A program made the position numbers and the translations under genes. From NCBI GenBank assembly GCA_029891345.1, contig CM057009.1, forward strand, positions 289,612,966 to 289,676,965: a stretch of DNA of 64,000 nt. The letters are read 5' to 3'. The notes under the pieces are model-generated. The model did not search any database and had not been told where the DNA came from. It saw only the letters and a list, made by a program, of their open reading frames with translations. The first letter of the stretch is position 1, and the number at the start of each line of letters is the position of its first letter. Below, piece after piece: positions 1-12,114 of the stretch. Source of the stretch: Dryococelus australis. Lineage: Eukaryota; Arthropoda; Insecta; Phasmatodea; Phasmatidae.

Positions 1-1099
1 TATATTTACAAATGGTTGGCGTTAATAATCACTGGTTTATTTCAAAACGTCGTTTAGAAATTTTTCTAGTCAATAAATTATTGACCATGAATTATTGCCA
101 GCCGTTCTTTCGAGGAACTGGAATGGACCAAGGCAGCAAGTTAATAGGTTGAGTTTATATTCCTCTTGCGGGTCTGAACTTCGTGTTCGGTAGGGCGATT
201 TGCAAGCTGGTTTACAAACCAGCACCGTGGTAAGAGTTCATCACGTTCAAGGAAAAACATAATTGATCATACATTAATTATACACTGTAACTACGAATCT
301 AACTCTCTTCTTTAGTGCAAAATTTCGAAGATGTGTGCAATTCCAGCGTACTTCTGGATGGCTACAATCTGACATTTTAATTTTCAGATATCATACTACT
401 ACTTTCAATACAATATGTACGGTCTTTAGCTATATGTTACAGCCTAATATTATAATGAATTATTATCTGCAGTTGTTCGTGTGTAAGCAGAAGTTATAAA
501 TATACTCACGTTGATCAGTTATTTTCAATTCCACGTACAAATGTGTCACTAAATAAATACTATTTTCGCTTAGAGCGGCTTTTTAAGTTCATCACGTGAT
601 CGTTGTTTCGATGTGCCTTTTAGGGAAGGTATTTTAAAAGCAGAGCTTATATTAATTAGGACTTAAAAATGCACCTGAGATAGCTGACTGAAGTGTATTA
701 TTGCTGCAAAGCTTTCCACTTTTGTAAACGTAACTAAATATTTGCGCATTGTTGATCTGCTGTCGAATGCAGACCATTGTTACTTGTTTAACATTTGTGT
801 TCTATCGAGAGGTTGTGACGTTTAGGGGCATCGTGGGACTGGGGATAATAATGTCTACCTACTTCTAACGCTACTACTATACTTCTACTTATATTAGTAC
901 TACTAATAAAACTGCAAGCCAGTATTACTGAAGTCGTATGCGACCTACGAATTTATTGCGAATGACACTACATGACTCAGGCATCGCGTCTTCGCCATTA
1001 TATCGGAAATTTTTACAATGCCCCGGGTTACAAGCGCCCCCGTTTCGATGCCGATATGTCGCGAACTGGTTTTTAAATGACGTTTCTAAAAAAAAAAAA
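1..1099. other. Unassigned A+T-rich DNA
   Basis: No coding region is supported. The only notable structure is a short hairpin at 206-223 (arms GCTGGTTT/AAACCAGC, 2-base loop). A similar TGGTTTACAAACCAG motif occurs near 8,243-8,258 after a similar run of sequence, so both may belong to one old repeat. No recognised regulatory element was found. Confidence 0.6.
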
Positions 1100-1980
1100 A
1101 AATCGCTGTTGATTCCACACCTGGGCGCGAGAACGGCGCTTCTGAGTTGGCAGAGTTTATTTCGGGGTCCGAGATCAGCGTTCACTGTTGTTCGCCATGT
1201 CAAAGCTGTGTGCGAGCACCAAGTATGTTTGTTTGTGTTTGACTCGTCGCCACGGCAACGATTACATATCACGTGCGTGCGCGTGGCCTTGGCAGTGACA
1301 GGATTACTAACGACACCTTCGCTGATTGGGTGGGGGGAGGGGGGAGGAAGTTGATGACTGTCGCACCGTATGTTGGCGGCGATGAAGTCCGAACCACGTG
1401 GCTCTGCGTAGTTGCCACGCGCCCGCCGTGACGTTGCTAAGGACGCTCAACCCCACGACGCCATTGGAGGACGCGACTTGATTCAAACGCGGTTCCTCCG
1501 AGCTACTCGTGCGTAGGAGGGAGGGGGTCGCAACTCGCTAGCCTTGCCGCGGGCGACTCCGGGTCTACGCGGAATGGCCTGCGGCAAAGCACGGCTACTC
1601 ACTAGCGTAGCAACGGATCGTGTAGTCAAGCTCTGGAGGTCGATGAACCCGCAGAGTACGAGCACGTGGGTCGTGAGTAATTGGCAAAGGGGTTTGCCCC
1701 TTCAATAGCATCCGACCAATCAGCTTGCACGGCGGGCAGCCGTTATCGACCACGCCTCCCTATTCATCCCGGCGACGCGCATATTCTTGAGCTGTTCCCG
1801 GGAGTTGAAGGGGGTGTGAATGTGAATTCCACGCGTTCTCTCATCGCAACTTTGCTAAAGGCGATGGAAAGTGAAAACGCGGCGTCCTCGCCATGTTGGC
1901 CGTTTAAGGGCGCGGATATAAGGCAAGGTCAGAAGGTGACGAGGCCAAAAGTAGGGCGGGCAGAAAGAGGGTGGTAAAAC
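1100..1980. promoter_or_regulatory. CpG-rich island with X-box and E-box motifs
   Basis: This 0.9-kb stretch is clearly richer in G+C and CpG than its A+T-rich flanks. It holds GTCGCCACGGCAAC at 1246-1259, a near-palindromic match to the RFX X-box, and weaker related motifs at 1411 (GTTGCCAC) and 1433-1444 (GTTGCTAAGGAC). CACGTG E-boxes occur at 1270, 1395 and 1663, and a CCAAT at 1716-1720. The open frames here look like by-products of high G+C: both strands are open and no family is recognised. A promoter or 5-prime exon of a host gene is the inference; an old GC-rich repeat is the alternative. Confidence 0.35.
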
Positions 1981-2699
1981 TGATCTTCTGCCCCAATGCC
2001 TGTATTTTCACGTCACCCAGCTCACCTTCTAGGCTACGCATGAATCACCGCCAAACAAACATTAACCCATTTCATTATTCTTAAAATAAATAAAAGAATT
2101 TAAGTTAATTTTTAAACAAGGCAATTTTCACATTTGACTTTATGGTTAAAATGATCTTATATTCCCCTATCGGCCAGTTCGTGGTTTGTTGGTCGCTCCT
2201 TGCATACAAAAGGGATACGTCTTGCCAGGCTTTGGTTATTAATTATCTGGCAACCGTTTGCGAAGGCTTAAGCGTAAGCCTTCTCCCCTTGCAAAGTTTA
2301 CCTAGCCAACCTACGTTATAAAAAAGACATAATATCAAAAATTAAAAGAATTACAAACCATTGCTAATCGAACTAAGCCGCTCAGGGAATGTTTGCTTGT
2401 GTAGTACGGTTCGCCGGCCTATGCAGGCAAATATTTCTTTTCTCTAAACCTTGTAGACCAGGTATACTGCTATGTTCCACCAGGAATCGTTTAGAAGAGT
2501 GAGAATTAATCTCTGAATGCTACGGCCTTAGGCAGGTTCAATATTGATGCCGCACTGCGGTTTTCGAAGCATTATCATGGTTCATTGGGTCTCCGAACTA
2601 ATATACATAATTTTTTTCCCTCCTGTTTATACCGATATTCGGGCAAGAGTTCTAAAATGTTAGCGATTCCCCCCCAGAGGAAAGTGAAAGCAAACATCA
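1981..2699. other. Unassigned spacer between two GC-rich blocks
   Basis: Base composition returns to A+T-rich here. I see no coding region, repeat or RNA gene. A small inverted pair around 2262-2284 (GCGAAGGCTTAAGC...GTAAGCCTTC) is the only local structure. Confidence 0.5.
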
Positions 2700-3550
2700 A
2701 TCACGGCGACCCGGGGAAAAATATAGGGTTCCCTAGATCCGTGATGACGCGGTAAACGGGGACGGGCAAGATCCGGGACAGCTGAGGACACGTGACGCTA
2801 TTGCAAAGCGGAATACTTTCCCGTGTTTGCCGCGGAACGGATCGATACCATCGAAAATGACCACTCCCTGTGCGAGCACCGAGGAATATCCCCCCCCCCC
2901 ACCCCCTTCGCGGTTCGAAGGGCGCTTCACCACCCCCTCCCCCCTTTTTTTTCTCTTCCGGAAGAAGTCGCCGGCGATCGAAGCGGACCCGTTCGGCCAC
3001 CGCAGGGCGGCAGGGTCGTGGGTCGTGTACCTGATCTGTTTCCCAGCTGCGGTCGTGGACTTTGCTGGCCTCTACGACGCTCGCCCGCGCACCCATGACT
3101 GCTCGTCTCGCAGCTGCGGGCCTGCGGGCATAGAGAAACGGAGCTCGGATCCTGTCGCACACCGGAGATTTCGCGTGAATCCTTCAGTTGGGGCGCACAG
3201 CGGTCGACTGGCCCGCGTGTGGTCTGCTTACCACTGTGAGTTAAGTTAGAGCAGCGCGGGGGGGGGGGGGGGAGTAGTGTTTGCCAAAGGGTGGGGAGGG
3301 ACGCCTCAGCACCACCGACCCTTTTTTTTTTGCGCGCGCTCCTGGCACGTTGCCTCTAGCTTCGGCCGTCGTCGGCGCACGGCTTCGGGTCTCTTCGGCG
3401 CGAGCGCCCGCTACTGTTGGCTGCTCGCGTGGGTTGGTTGTACGACCCGACACCAGAGCGCAGCTGCATCGCGGCCACGTGCGTACTTTCTCCCCTCCCC
3501 ACCCCCCGCGTTTCACGGGGCCCCTCCTCGCCCGTAAGTACTTCGAGTGA
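2700..3550. other. Second CpG-rich block with homopolymer G and C runs
   Basis: This GC-rich, CpG-rich segment contains an 11-base C run at 2890-2900, more C-tracts to about 2945, and 15 consecutive G at 3258-3272. Up to nine frames over 60 codons overlap on both strands. They contain low-complexity Pro/Arg/Gly stretches and match nothing I know, so I treat them as composition artefacts. With the 1.1-2.0 kb block it could be a CpG-island promoter or first exon of a host gene. Run lengths in the G and C tracts are prone to assembly error. Confidence 0.35.
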
Positions 3551-5706
3551 GCACTTTTGAAGGCAACCTTTGCGCAAAATATTCCCTGCTGCTAACTGCA
3601 GGTATTTTATTCTACAAACTAGATGACATGCTTCTAGTAAATTTGGCAGTTGTACACAAATAGTTTCACGCCTGAAAGTCGTATATGAAGTGGTTGTTAA
3701 ATTACGTGAGCACGCCATTAATTCCCTTACTGTCCTCCGGTTGTTTTAGTGCACACGACATTAATAGCATTAGTAGACAACGTGCGGTCTTAACAATTTC
3801 ACTAATTTAATTATTCGAAGCATTGATAAAGTGAGTGGCTCATGGTCGTTCTCTCAAAAGTGCTCATTTAACTCTGATAACCCTTTGATGGTTTTCTCCG
3901 ACTATTGCAAAGCTGGGAACAGTGGCGATTCCCCTCGGTGTACTTTTGTGTTATTGGTCTGGCAGCCGACATGTTTGTTCCGTGGAGTTGGCGCATCGAT
4001 CAAAGTATACGTAACACCAACAATAAATGAATTGAAGTATTGTTCTTCCTGCCGCATTTCATCAACTATATGGATATACGGCTGATATTTTAATATGGTG
4101 TTTTTTTTTTTTTTTTCGTTCCGTAAACTTCGAAAATTTCTAATTACAATTATTAATTATCTGTTCTCCACCACAGCAAATTTCAGTAACTCGGAAATTT
4201 AATACACACGCAGTTGAATTTACATGTAACCTACTCGTTACAACTACGGTATAAAGTAAGGCGCAACTACATTAACAAGTTCTGTATATTTTTTCATGGT
4301 ATATCGTTTTTATAATTACAATTTCAATCATAATTATTCCCTGTGGCGATATTAATCACGAAAAAATTATTCCGCTTTTTTGAGAAAAATGCTTTTTAAT
4401 TTGGTCTATTTTGAGAAATCGTGAAATATTTCGGGTACAAAAAAAAATTATATACATGGTTTCTCTGAATTTTTACTCTACTAAAATAATCAGTAACTTA
4501 TAGCATACTGAATATTTGAGCAACGTAGTACTTATATTGAAGATTTAAAAAATACAGAACATTCATAAAAATAACAAAAAATAATAAGATGAATACGAAC
4601 GTGGTCAGAAAACTATTTCCATAATGCCTAAAGACAAGGAACAGTTTTCCACCTTCTTTAAAATGTCTTACGAAGTTTATTACAATATTGGATAAATATT
4701 AATTTCACTAACTGCAAAACAGAAGGTTCAGACAATGGATTCCAACACACAAATAAGTTGCAGCAAAGGGTACTGGATTTAAACAACCAGAGAAGCTCAC
4801 GACTTTTTTTACAGTTTACAGCAATCAAAATCAGCGTCAGATTATTTTGAGACTTTTAATACACCTAACTTGAAACTACGCCAGTATTTTGACTAATAAC
4901 TATATAAGTTTGTTTACCATCACATGTCAGTAAAATGAGTTCGCTCGAGCCCGTAAGGAAGGTTGTATGATTAAATGTCACTCCTTCCCCCAACCTACTT
5001 TCCCATGTTCCGTTTGCCCGGGTTTTTATGTTAACTATCCTGTAAATGATATTCCCTGTCTCTAGGATGCTAATCACCATTTAATTAATTTTCTTATATT
5101 TGTGCGAATATAACGTTTAACCTGCCGACATTTCTTGCAAGTAATCTTTCCCCGTAGAAGAAATTTAAAGATCCTCTAGTTTCTGCATACAAGCATAACA
5201 AAAAAAAATAGTGTTCTCGGAACGTTCAAATAAAACAAACGAAAAAATTTACAGGAAATTGAACAAGGGTTAGTGAAATGACATGTGTTAATTAGATTGA
5301 AATTATGCTCAGGTAAAAAAATATTTTACGAAAAATGGTTGACTACTTCAAATCAGAAATATTCAAAAATTGTCTAGTTAAATTATTGTATAAAAACCGC
5401 AAAAAATTTTCATTGTGTGATTTCAGATAATTATTTAAGTAACTTGTGGTATCTTATTTGAATGTGAATTATCTTATTTCGGTAAGTGAGTTAGTTTTTA
5501 TTATTTATAAGCCACAGAATCATTAAATTTGTAATTCTGACATGGTATTATGCAAAATATATGTGGTCTGGAATTTTGATATGCGAGGATATAGTTCTTG
5601 TAAATAATGTGTTCAAGTTGGAGGCCCTATATCATTTCGTACATATATAAAATAACTAAATTGTTGGTAACGAGCATTCTTAAAGCGTTTGCATACCTGA
5701 AGCTAA
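3551..5706. other. Unassigned A+T-rich DNA
   Basis: Two kilobases of A+T-rich sequence with short homopolymers (T tract at 4101-4116). No gene, RNA or recognised repeat was found. The open frames at 3831-4085 (+) and 4865-5080 (-) have no recognisable domain and lie in A+T-rich sequence, so they are not supported as genes. Confidence 0.5.
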
Positions 5707-6074
5707 AGGCTGTTCACGGTAAAATGAGCATTTTTGAAAGCACTGGTTAAGTTCTACTTGTATCCACGTTGTGAATTCTTCCGCCTTATGTAAAATAAAC
5801 ATTGCCATGGGCCCCATAGCTTTATTCATGTGTCGGCCAAGTGAAACTTTTAGTAAAATAAATAAAGCGAAAGAAATAATTTAAGTTGTCACAAACGGTT
5901 TCCTAACACTTTTTATTTCCATTAACATATGGAACTAGACCTACTTTCCATCCATTGTTACCAACTTTACTGGGCGAATGTCATTCAGTGCATCTACTAA
6001 AATATATGCAGGAAGGGACAGTGGCTTTCATTTAAGGTTCATTTCAAAAGTGCTCACTTTATCGTGAACAACCT
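5707..6074. mobile_element. MITE family A, copy 1
   Basis: A non-coding 368-bp element with terminal inverted repeats. The left end reads AGGCTGTTCACGGTAAAATG and the right end reads CTTTATCGTGAACAACCT. The interior matches other family A copies (for example GGGCC..CTTTATTCATG.GTCGG and ACTGGGCG.ATGTCATTCA). No transposase is encoded, so movement would need enzymes supplied by another element. Related copies lie at 14,994, 18,288, 18,735, 52,341, 52,612, 56,873 and 61,033. Confidence 0.85.
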
Positions 6075-7528
6075 TTATCATAGCATTTGAGGGACAGAAG
6101 CGCGGGGGCAATAATGACTACACTGCCATGTGCGTCAGGCACGTCATCGCCCCTACGCGCAAGGCTCTGAACTGGCATGCAGTGCTCTCGTCGTACTGCG
6201 TGCGCTGACAGTGCTCAAAGCGGCATCGCTTACATTTTATTAATCGGAATTCTGCAGCAAAGTTCAATACTAGCTCTTGTAGTCGTTTCGCTCTTGTCCG
6301 GGTAGTGTATTTTTTTATATAGCAATCTGAAAAAGCACTTTTTAGCGACATTGGAAAGCCCCAAAATAATATTTACAGCATGACTGAAGTACCATTCCGT
6401 CCTTGTTTGGGGGATGTTTTCTTTTCGTGTGTAAAGATCCTGGGGGCGCGTTCAATAGTTAAATGAAAAAACGTGTATTTCAAACATTATTCAATAATAG
6501 GTGACATTGCCAACCAGTGCCAAGAGGAAAAGAAGTTCTACAAAATAAACCCAAAACCTATTGTAATTCTAATGGCTTTGATTCTCGTCATAATGTAACT
6601 AGTTCCACAGATATCGAATAATACGTATTTACGGGAAGTAAAGTCACCAAACAGGATGAATTCAGCAGAGTAGAACTACAAACAGCGAACCACTTATTTT
6701 AATCTTGTTGAAAGACTTACTGTATATAAGGTTGGAATTTCTAGATCCGTCAAAATATTTCGCAGAAACCCACACAATCTCTACGTCAAATGCAATTTCC
6801 TCGTGTAAGTGCGGCGTTTCTCTTCGGCGGAGAATATTCCTCATTACAGTATTTCACTCTGCCCGGATCTACCGCACGAGTTCTCGGACGAGATTAGGTC
6901 AGCTTCTCAAAAGCAAAACAAACCCGATTAATTAGTTTCGGTTGGAATTTTGATTACATCAAATTTAATTTCGATCCTGCATGTGGACAATCGACACAGG
7001 GTGACTTGGTATTGTAATTTTGTAATTTCTGAAGGAAACACATTAGGTTTTATGTACGAAAATTATATTCTTATGCGCATGAGAGAATTGCAGCTAGTAA
7101 GTCAGGTAAATCACCCCAGGGAAAATAATCGGTATAATACATTTAATTACAATTTACCCTTATTCAGTAACCCCCCCCCCCCAAATACGCAGCCATTACT
7201 ACGTGTCGATACGGCATATTGCATATCTTCAGGCGTACAGAACACGCTTTCTGGAGCGCCTTGTCATATGCAACTGTCTGCACAGAGAAGTAGTGACAGC
7301 TGCGTGTTTTCCGGCGCACTTCTTCCACCGTTGACGATTTTTGTTTCACGTCACGACTTTCTCGGGTATAGGTTTACTGGAAATTCAACTTTCTTCCCGC
7401 CCGCAGATACTGTGGTATCTGTTTGTCGAATACAAGTAGCATACTGCCAATTTGCTGAGGCAGAATTCGCGACGGGACGTAGTATGAATCCTATTTGTCA
7501 AGATCAACATGCAGTCGTCGATTTTACC
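6075..7528. other. Unassigned; one long but unsupported open frame
   Basis: The frame at 6950-7597 (+) is 215 codons, long for this A+T-rich sequence. It crosses a 12-base C run (7171-7182) and ends inside the 41-bp duplication, and its translation shows no family I recognise. A chance frame is most likely. The rest of the interval shows no recognisable feature. Confidence 0.4.
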
Positions 7529-7610
7529 ATCGTGTTTTTCTATCACGCTGTCGTAGAGACACAAGCGCTATCGTGTTTTTCTATCACGCTGTCGTAGAGA
7601 CACAAGCGCT
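7529..7610. repeat. Perfect 41-bp tandem duplication
   Basis: The unit beginning ATCGTGTTTTTCTATCACGC and ending AGACACAAGCGCT occurs twice, head to tail, at 7529-7569 and 7570-7610 without a mismatch. Perfect identity in a region of otherwise decayed repeats points to a very recent duplication or to an assembly artefact. Confidence 0.95.
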
Positions 7611-9174
7611 ACTGCAGATACGGGATAAAGTAGAGATGTATTAAGAGCACCACGTTTAAGGCCAGGTTTATGAACTACGCAACTAACACAACGCAATAAA
7701 ATAGCGATCGTTGATAAAAATTGTACGACGCAAGACGTCACAAACAATGTATAATAAAAAACGTAACAATTTCAACAATTTTCCATTATGCTTTTCAGTG
7801 ATCATATTTTGCCATTTCCCCATCATATTTGTGTAGTTTACATAACTTTTTAATTTTGAGCTTCGGTAAGTAAATGGCAAATAATTTAAAAATTCCTGAA
7901 TCACGAATTTATAGGATTACTATGTACTTTCTTACAAAGACAGTTATACAAAATTAATTTAATACCTAATAGTATAATTTATTTATGACTCAACTTATAA
8001 AAGTTTTCTATAAAATCACAGTACAAGCAAAATGAAAGCTTAGTCTTCTGTAAGAAAGTAATAAGATCTTGAAATCCATAACTGGTAATCTACAAGGCGT
8101 TAAAAGCAAGAAAAATCGAAAGAAGGTGAGAAATGACTAATTATTGCGTTGCGTTCTTGCGTCCTGTGTAATTAAAAACCGTATATTTGAACGACGTGAG
8201 TTCGACTTTGTCTCTTCGCGTTTCATGCGTGCGATATTTGCGTGGTTTACAAACCAGACCTGAGACTTGATGCACACGTAAGTCTTACATGAAATGTTAA
8301 AATTTGACTGCTGAGTAAAAAAAAAAATAATGATGACGTGTGTCGAAGAAATAAGAATTTGATGTCCGATGTGCTGTTCTGCAATAGACTTGAATAGGTT
8401 GTGTGCTATATTCTGCTTCTCTCAAAATGTCCCAAGTAAAAACTTGGAGGGGGCATGTAATCGTGAAGTTAGAGCAGAAATTAATGGTGTTAAAAATATG
8501 TTACTTTGCCGCAAATTTACTACGAAAACAAGTGTGTTAAAAAGACGATGCTTAATTTGATGAAGTCAAATTCCATTTACAAAATTCTCCGTCAGATTAT
8601 GTTACTTTTGAAAATGATATAACTGAATACTGCTCAGGTTACGTGTTGTGGAAATCACGAAGTTGTTTTCGAAAATGCATGGTTTGCGCGCGCCCGAAGA
8701 TTACTGTACAAGTATTAATATGCTGTTCCTTAATGTTAAACACCCTGTATCTTGCGATTCCACGTCCATGCTATCCACGACCCTCAACATATTTCCTCGA
8801 TAAAGTATACGCTGAACCTACCATTCAGTTAAATCACTGAAGTTTTTTTGTTGTAAAGATACGCTCGCTCATATAATCGATTACAACTTACCAATAAGAT
8901 GAGTTCCAGAAATTATAAAATTAACTTATTTTTGTTGGATGGAGTGCTACATTTAAAAAAATGGCTACATCTTATTAAATTTTTCACCATTCTGCGTTTT
9001 TCCTAGCCTTCCTTCCTGGCAAAAAAAAGCTTGTCATCTCCCACGACTGAGACATAGCGTGTAATCTCCAGCAAAAGTTAAAGCTCCACAAAAATACTTA
9101 TGTACTCGGATAGCATCGCACTTAGCTCAGCAGCTGATAGGCGCAGTCAAAGGTCGTATATAGTCTATTCACAG
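7611..9174. other. Unassigned A+T-rich DNA
   Basis: No gene or RNA was recognised. The motif near 8,230-8,260 resembles the sequence at 190-225 (CGAT..TTGC..TGGTTTACAAACCAG), which suggests a shared old repeat. Open frames here are short and without recognisable domains. Confidence 0.5.
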
Positions 9175-9706
9175 TTCATTCACACTTTTCGAATCAAACA
9201 TTTGAAAAATCACCCCATATATGACTTGTTTGGTTGTTTCCTAAATATGCCATATATTGCCAACGTTTTATGCCTGTTTCAACATTAAAGTACCCCATTT
9301 TTCGTTACATTGAATGTTTACTTATATTTTATCAATAAAATATTCTATTTCATTTTGATTTTATGTGAAAAAAACAGTGAGCATATAAGTGTATTGGTAA
9401 TACCCAGTTAGAAATATTTCCTATGCAAAAAACTATTAAACTGATTGCGCACGAATTCGGTGCGTTGTCTTTTTGATGTAGTTTTTTAGACTCTGTTGAG
9501 CTTTGTGATCATGAGACGGAGGAATATCCTGGAAGTAGAACTTTAGCAAGGCTTCAGAAATGTTATAAGTAATCGTAAATGGGAATTTACTTCTGCAGTC
9601 AGACATGTTTCTTTTCTCTGCGGGGACATATTGCGACTCTGCCAAAATGTTGCACACGTAGGTACATTGAAAAAGCTGTGTGAGAAAACATGATTGGTAC
9701 ATCGAG
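9175..9706. repeat. Repeat family C, copy 1
   Basis: This segment of about 530 bp is shared, at moderate identity, with 46,045-46,880 and 61,835-62,790. The left part matches around AAAAATCACCCC.TATATGA..TGTTTGG.TGTTTCC. The right part matches around GCACGAATTCGGT and GTAGAACTTTAGCA.GGCT. The other two copies are longer because they carry inserted elements. No inverted termini or coding capacity are obvious, so the class is unknown. Confidence 0.65.
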
Positions 9707-10454
9707 GTAAATTAAGTACGTTCGAATTATCTAAACATGTCTGTTAAGTTGTGAATATTTCAAAGTATTTTTCAGATTGTTCCACCGTGTCTTTGGTTTG
9801 CTTGTTTTTAAAAAACTCGTGAAGTGCATCGAAAATACTTTATTAATAGCCTGCAGTGCTTAGGAATGTGGCGATTTTCAAACCCATTTGTTAACACAAA
9901 CGATAATATTGTATAGTGATATTAAGTGCGTCGTGATCGGTCGCATATTTAATAGTGGAAATCCCCCTCCCCCCCCCCCCAAAGACATATTTTGACAGAA
10001 AATATTTTTCATTGAATGCTTTCATAACATTAATAGGTTAGGAAACGATATTGAATGAGGGATGTAATATTAGCACTTTCAACACACATTCAATTTCTGG
10101 TTTCAGGGGATCAGATAAGAAATTTTTCTCGCTTAATCGAGCACGATACTTTTTCACAAGTAGGATATTGGAGATTAAATTGTGCGTTGATATTTTTTGG
10201 CGGATAGCAAATCTCTCGTATTTAACTATACAACTTATCTATTCCTCTATCTTTCCTCCAAACGTACAATACAAAAGTGTGTGAGCTTCAAGAGTATCAA
10301 ATAAAAAAATTACCTAGAATTTTGCATATATTTAACTAAGAGTTTTTTGTGCAATTTTCATTTGGTTGCTGTTTTCTTGAATTTGGGAAAATACATTTTC
10401 GTACCTAATTGGACGAATGAGAATTTTGTTAATCCGAAAATTAAAGTAAGCGAT
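9707..10454. other. Unassigned A+T-rich DNA
   Basis: No gene was seen. A 12-base C run lies at 9969-9980. The frame at 10,051-10,284 (+) has no recognisable domain. Confidence 0.5.
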
Positions 10455-10721
10455 TCACTGCCAGATGCCTGCGATGCGTAACAAATCAAATAATTGACTC
10501 GCGGAAATGGATCTGAGGTGAAGTGTTTTTTTTACACGAACATTTTCTTGAAATTCACTTGTGGGGAATCTTAAATAGTAAGAACAAGAACCCGAGACGA
10601 GAAAAGTACGAGGGTTATCTTCCTTCCAGCACAAGGTATCGACGTATTGGAGCTCAAAGCTGTTAGCCATCTTGATGACGTCACATACGTGGCCGTGTGA
10701 TCGGCAGCCGGTGGTGGGCAT
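10455..10721 (-). other. Possible CRE/YY1-type start region with short open frame
   Basis: On the minus strand the palindrome TGACGTCA (CRE/ATF site, 10,676-10,683) is followed immediately by TCAAGATGGC, a YY1-like AAGATGGC motif containing an ATG. From this ATG a frame of about 70 codons begins MANSFELQYVDTLCW. CRE plus YY1 over a start codon is a layout known from housekeeping promoters, so this could be a first exon. I do not recognise the protein, see no downstream exon and cannot place a splice donor. A chance frame remains quite possible. Confidence 0.2.
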
Positions 10722-10842
10722 GATACTAACAAGATGATATTTTTTTACACCAGAATCAGCTTAAACCAAAATCACATATTTCCAAAAAAAAAAAAAAGTA
10801 CCTAGAAATAAATGTAATATTGTCTTAATCCAGTTCTTAAAT

Positions 10843-11350
10843 GGGGAAAGTTGATTCGAGGCTCATCGATGCGACAGCCAAAAAGCCCCCAGAGCAGCGA
10901 GAGTATTCGAGGTTCCCTAGCGGAATGAGCAATATCGTTCTCAGAGCAGTAAAGTCAGATTCGATAAAATTAGCTGAATGAGCCATATCGTCCTCACAGT
11001 CGTAAAAGCGGATTCAAGTCTGCTCGGGGAATGAGCCATTTACTCCTCATATCAGCAAAACCGACTAAAGGCTCCGAGCCAGGTTCTGTATATCAGGTGG
11101 GTCAGCAACCATGCTTGTTTCCGTGTTATTGACCCACAACCTGAATATTGGATTAGCTGATCCTGACCCAAGTGACTTTGAACTCAATAAACCCAGAACG
11201 AAATCGAAAAATAATCTAAAAATCTAGGGGAAATTTTGTAACTGACTTTGGCTTCCATTTCGGATGTGGGTGACCTCGACGTTAACCCGGGTGATCTTAG
11301 ACTTGAAAATTCTAAAAAAAATCGTAATAAACAGAAAAAAAAAAATCTAA
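10843..11350. repeat. Isolated Polinton terminal-repeat relic with 52-bp tandem units
   Basis: From 10,843 to about 11,080, four diverged units of about 52 bp repeat the pattern GATTCGAGGCTC...GAATGAGCC.TATCGT.CTCA..GC.GTAAA. The same pattern occurs in the Polinton terminal repeat at about 19,770-19,910. The downstream part (about 11,200-11,350, AATCGTAATAAACAG..AAAAATCTAAAACTCGAG) resembles the adjacent TIR section at 20,058-20,105. No Polinton gene is found next to it. It is therefore a solo or residual terminal repeat of the same or a sister family. Confidence 0.6.
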
Positions 11351-11647
11351 AACTCGAGGAAAAAATACGTTTCTGACTCCGACCAAAATGTTGGATGTAG
11401 GTGACCTTGACATTGACGAAGCTGAGGATGAAGGCGCCTTCTCCATCTTCACCAATGGGATCTCATTTTTTTTTTCCCCGTGCGGTCTTATGCTTTTCTC
11501 GTGGGTAGGAGTTATTAACCCATCGGCCAACTGACCATCGTCACACATTACTTCATGATGTGGCTCGCGACATGCTTTGACACATTTCTCGTAGCTCGAG
11601 TATTGGTTCGTGACATGGCTCGCCACGAATTTCGCATAATTACCCAA
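11312..11647 (-). CDS. Unrecognised 111-codon open frame beside the Polinton relic
   Basis: The frame starts MGNYAKFVASHVTNQYSSYE and has a His/Glu-rich middle, a short Ser-rich run and a hydrophobic C-terminus read from A/T-rich tandem sequence. I do not recognise it. Its C-terminal third overlaps the terminal-repeat-like DNA, so that part is likely not real protein. The N-terminal 60-70 residues are the only part that could be a gene fragment. A chance frame is the simplest alternative. Confidence 0.15.
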   Translation of the reverse strand: MGNYAKFVASHVTNQYSSYEKCVKACREPHHEVMCDDGQLADGLITPTHEKSIRPHGEKKNEIPLVKMEKAPSSSASSMSRSPTSNILVGVRNVFFPRVLDFFFSVYYDFF

Positions 11648-11649
11648 TA

Positions 11650-12114
11650 CACACTACTCGTTTCGCTGCGTGATCACGGTGGGCGATATATTTGATTGAT
11701 ACTTGCAAAGTTTTTGCAATTTTTCGCGAAGTTTTGGGCGAAGATGTTAGGAATGATATTCGTACCATGCGACTTGTTTCAAGATTATCATCGTCTGTCG
11801 GCATGGACATAGCTGGTTCGTATACATAGTATAGATGGTTATTCTTGGTTGGACTTGTTCATTGCTTTAGTCAGTGTGGCAGGAGTTGGTATTTACACGA
11901 GCCAGTCTTAGATGTATTCAGTCTTGGGCGGAGTCAGTTATTTTGATACGTTCAGTATTGGTATGCGCGTGAAATGTCAGTTCATATTTTCATAAGAGAT
12001 TTTTTAAATAGTCTTCAGATAGAAATTCTTTCTCATAACATCAGATATCGTAACATGCATATTGCATGGCATATTATATTCGATCAATCTGACGAGGTTG
12101 ATGTGCATGGCATA
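11650..12114. other. Unassigned spacer
   Basis: No coding sequence, RNA gene or repeat match was found between the Polinton relic and the next MITE. Confidence 0.5.

Noticed and set aside
938..3550. Many overlapping open frames of 60-150 codons in the GC-rich blocks
   Set aside because: They are open on both strands and several frames at once, include homopolymer-encoded stretches and show no known domain; high G+C removes stop codons by itself.
6950..7597. 215-codon plus-strand open frame
   Set aside because: It crosses a 12-base C run and the exact 41-bp duplication, and its translation shows no family or composition typical of a real protein.
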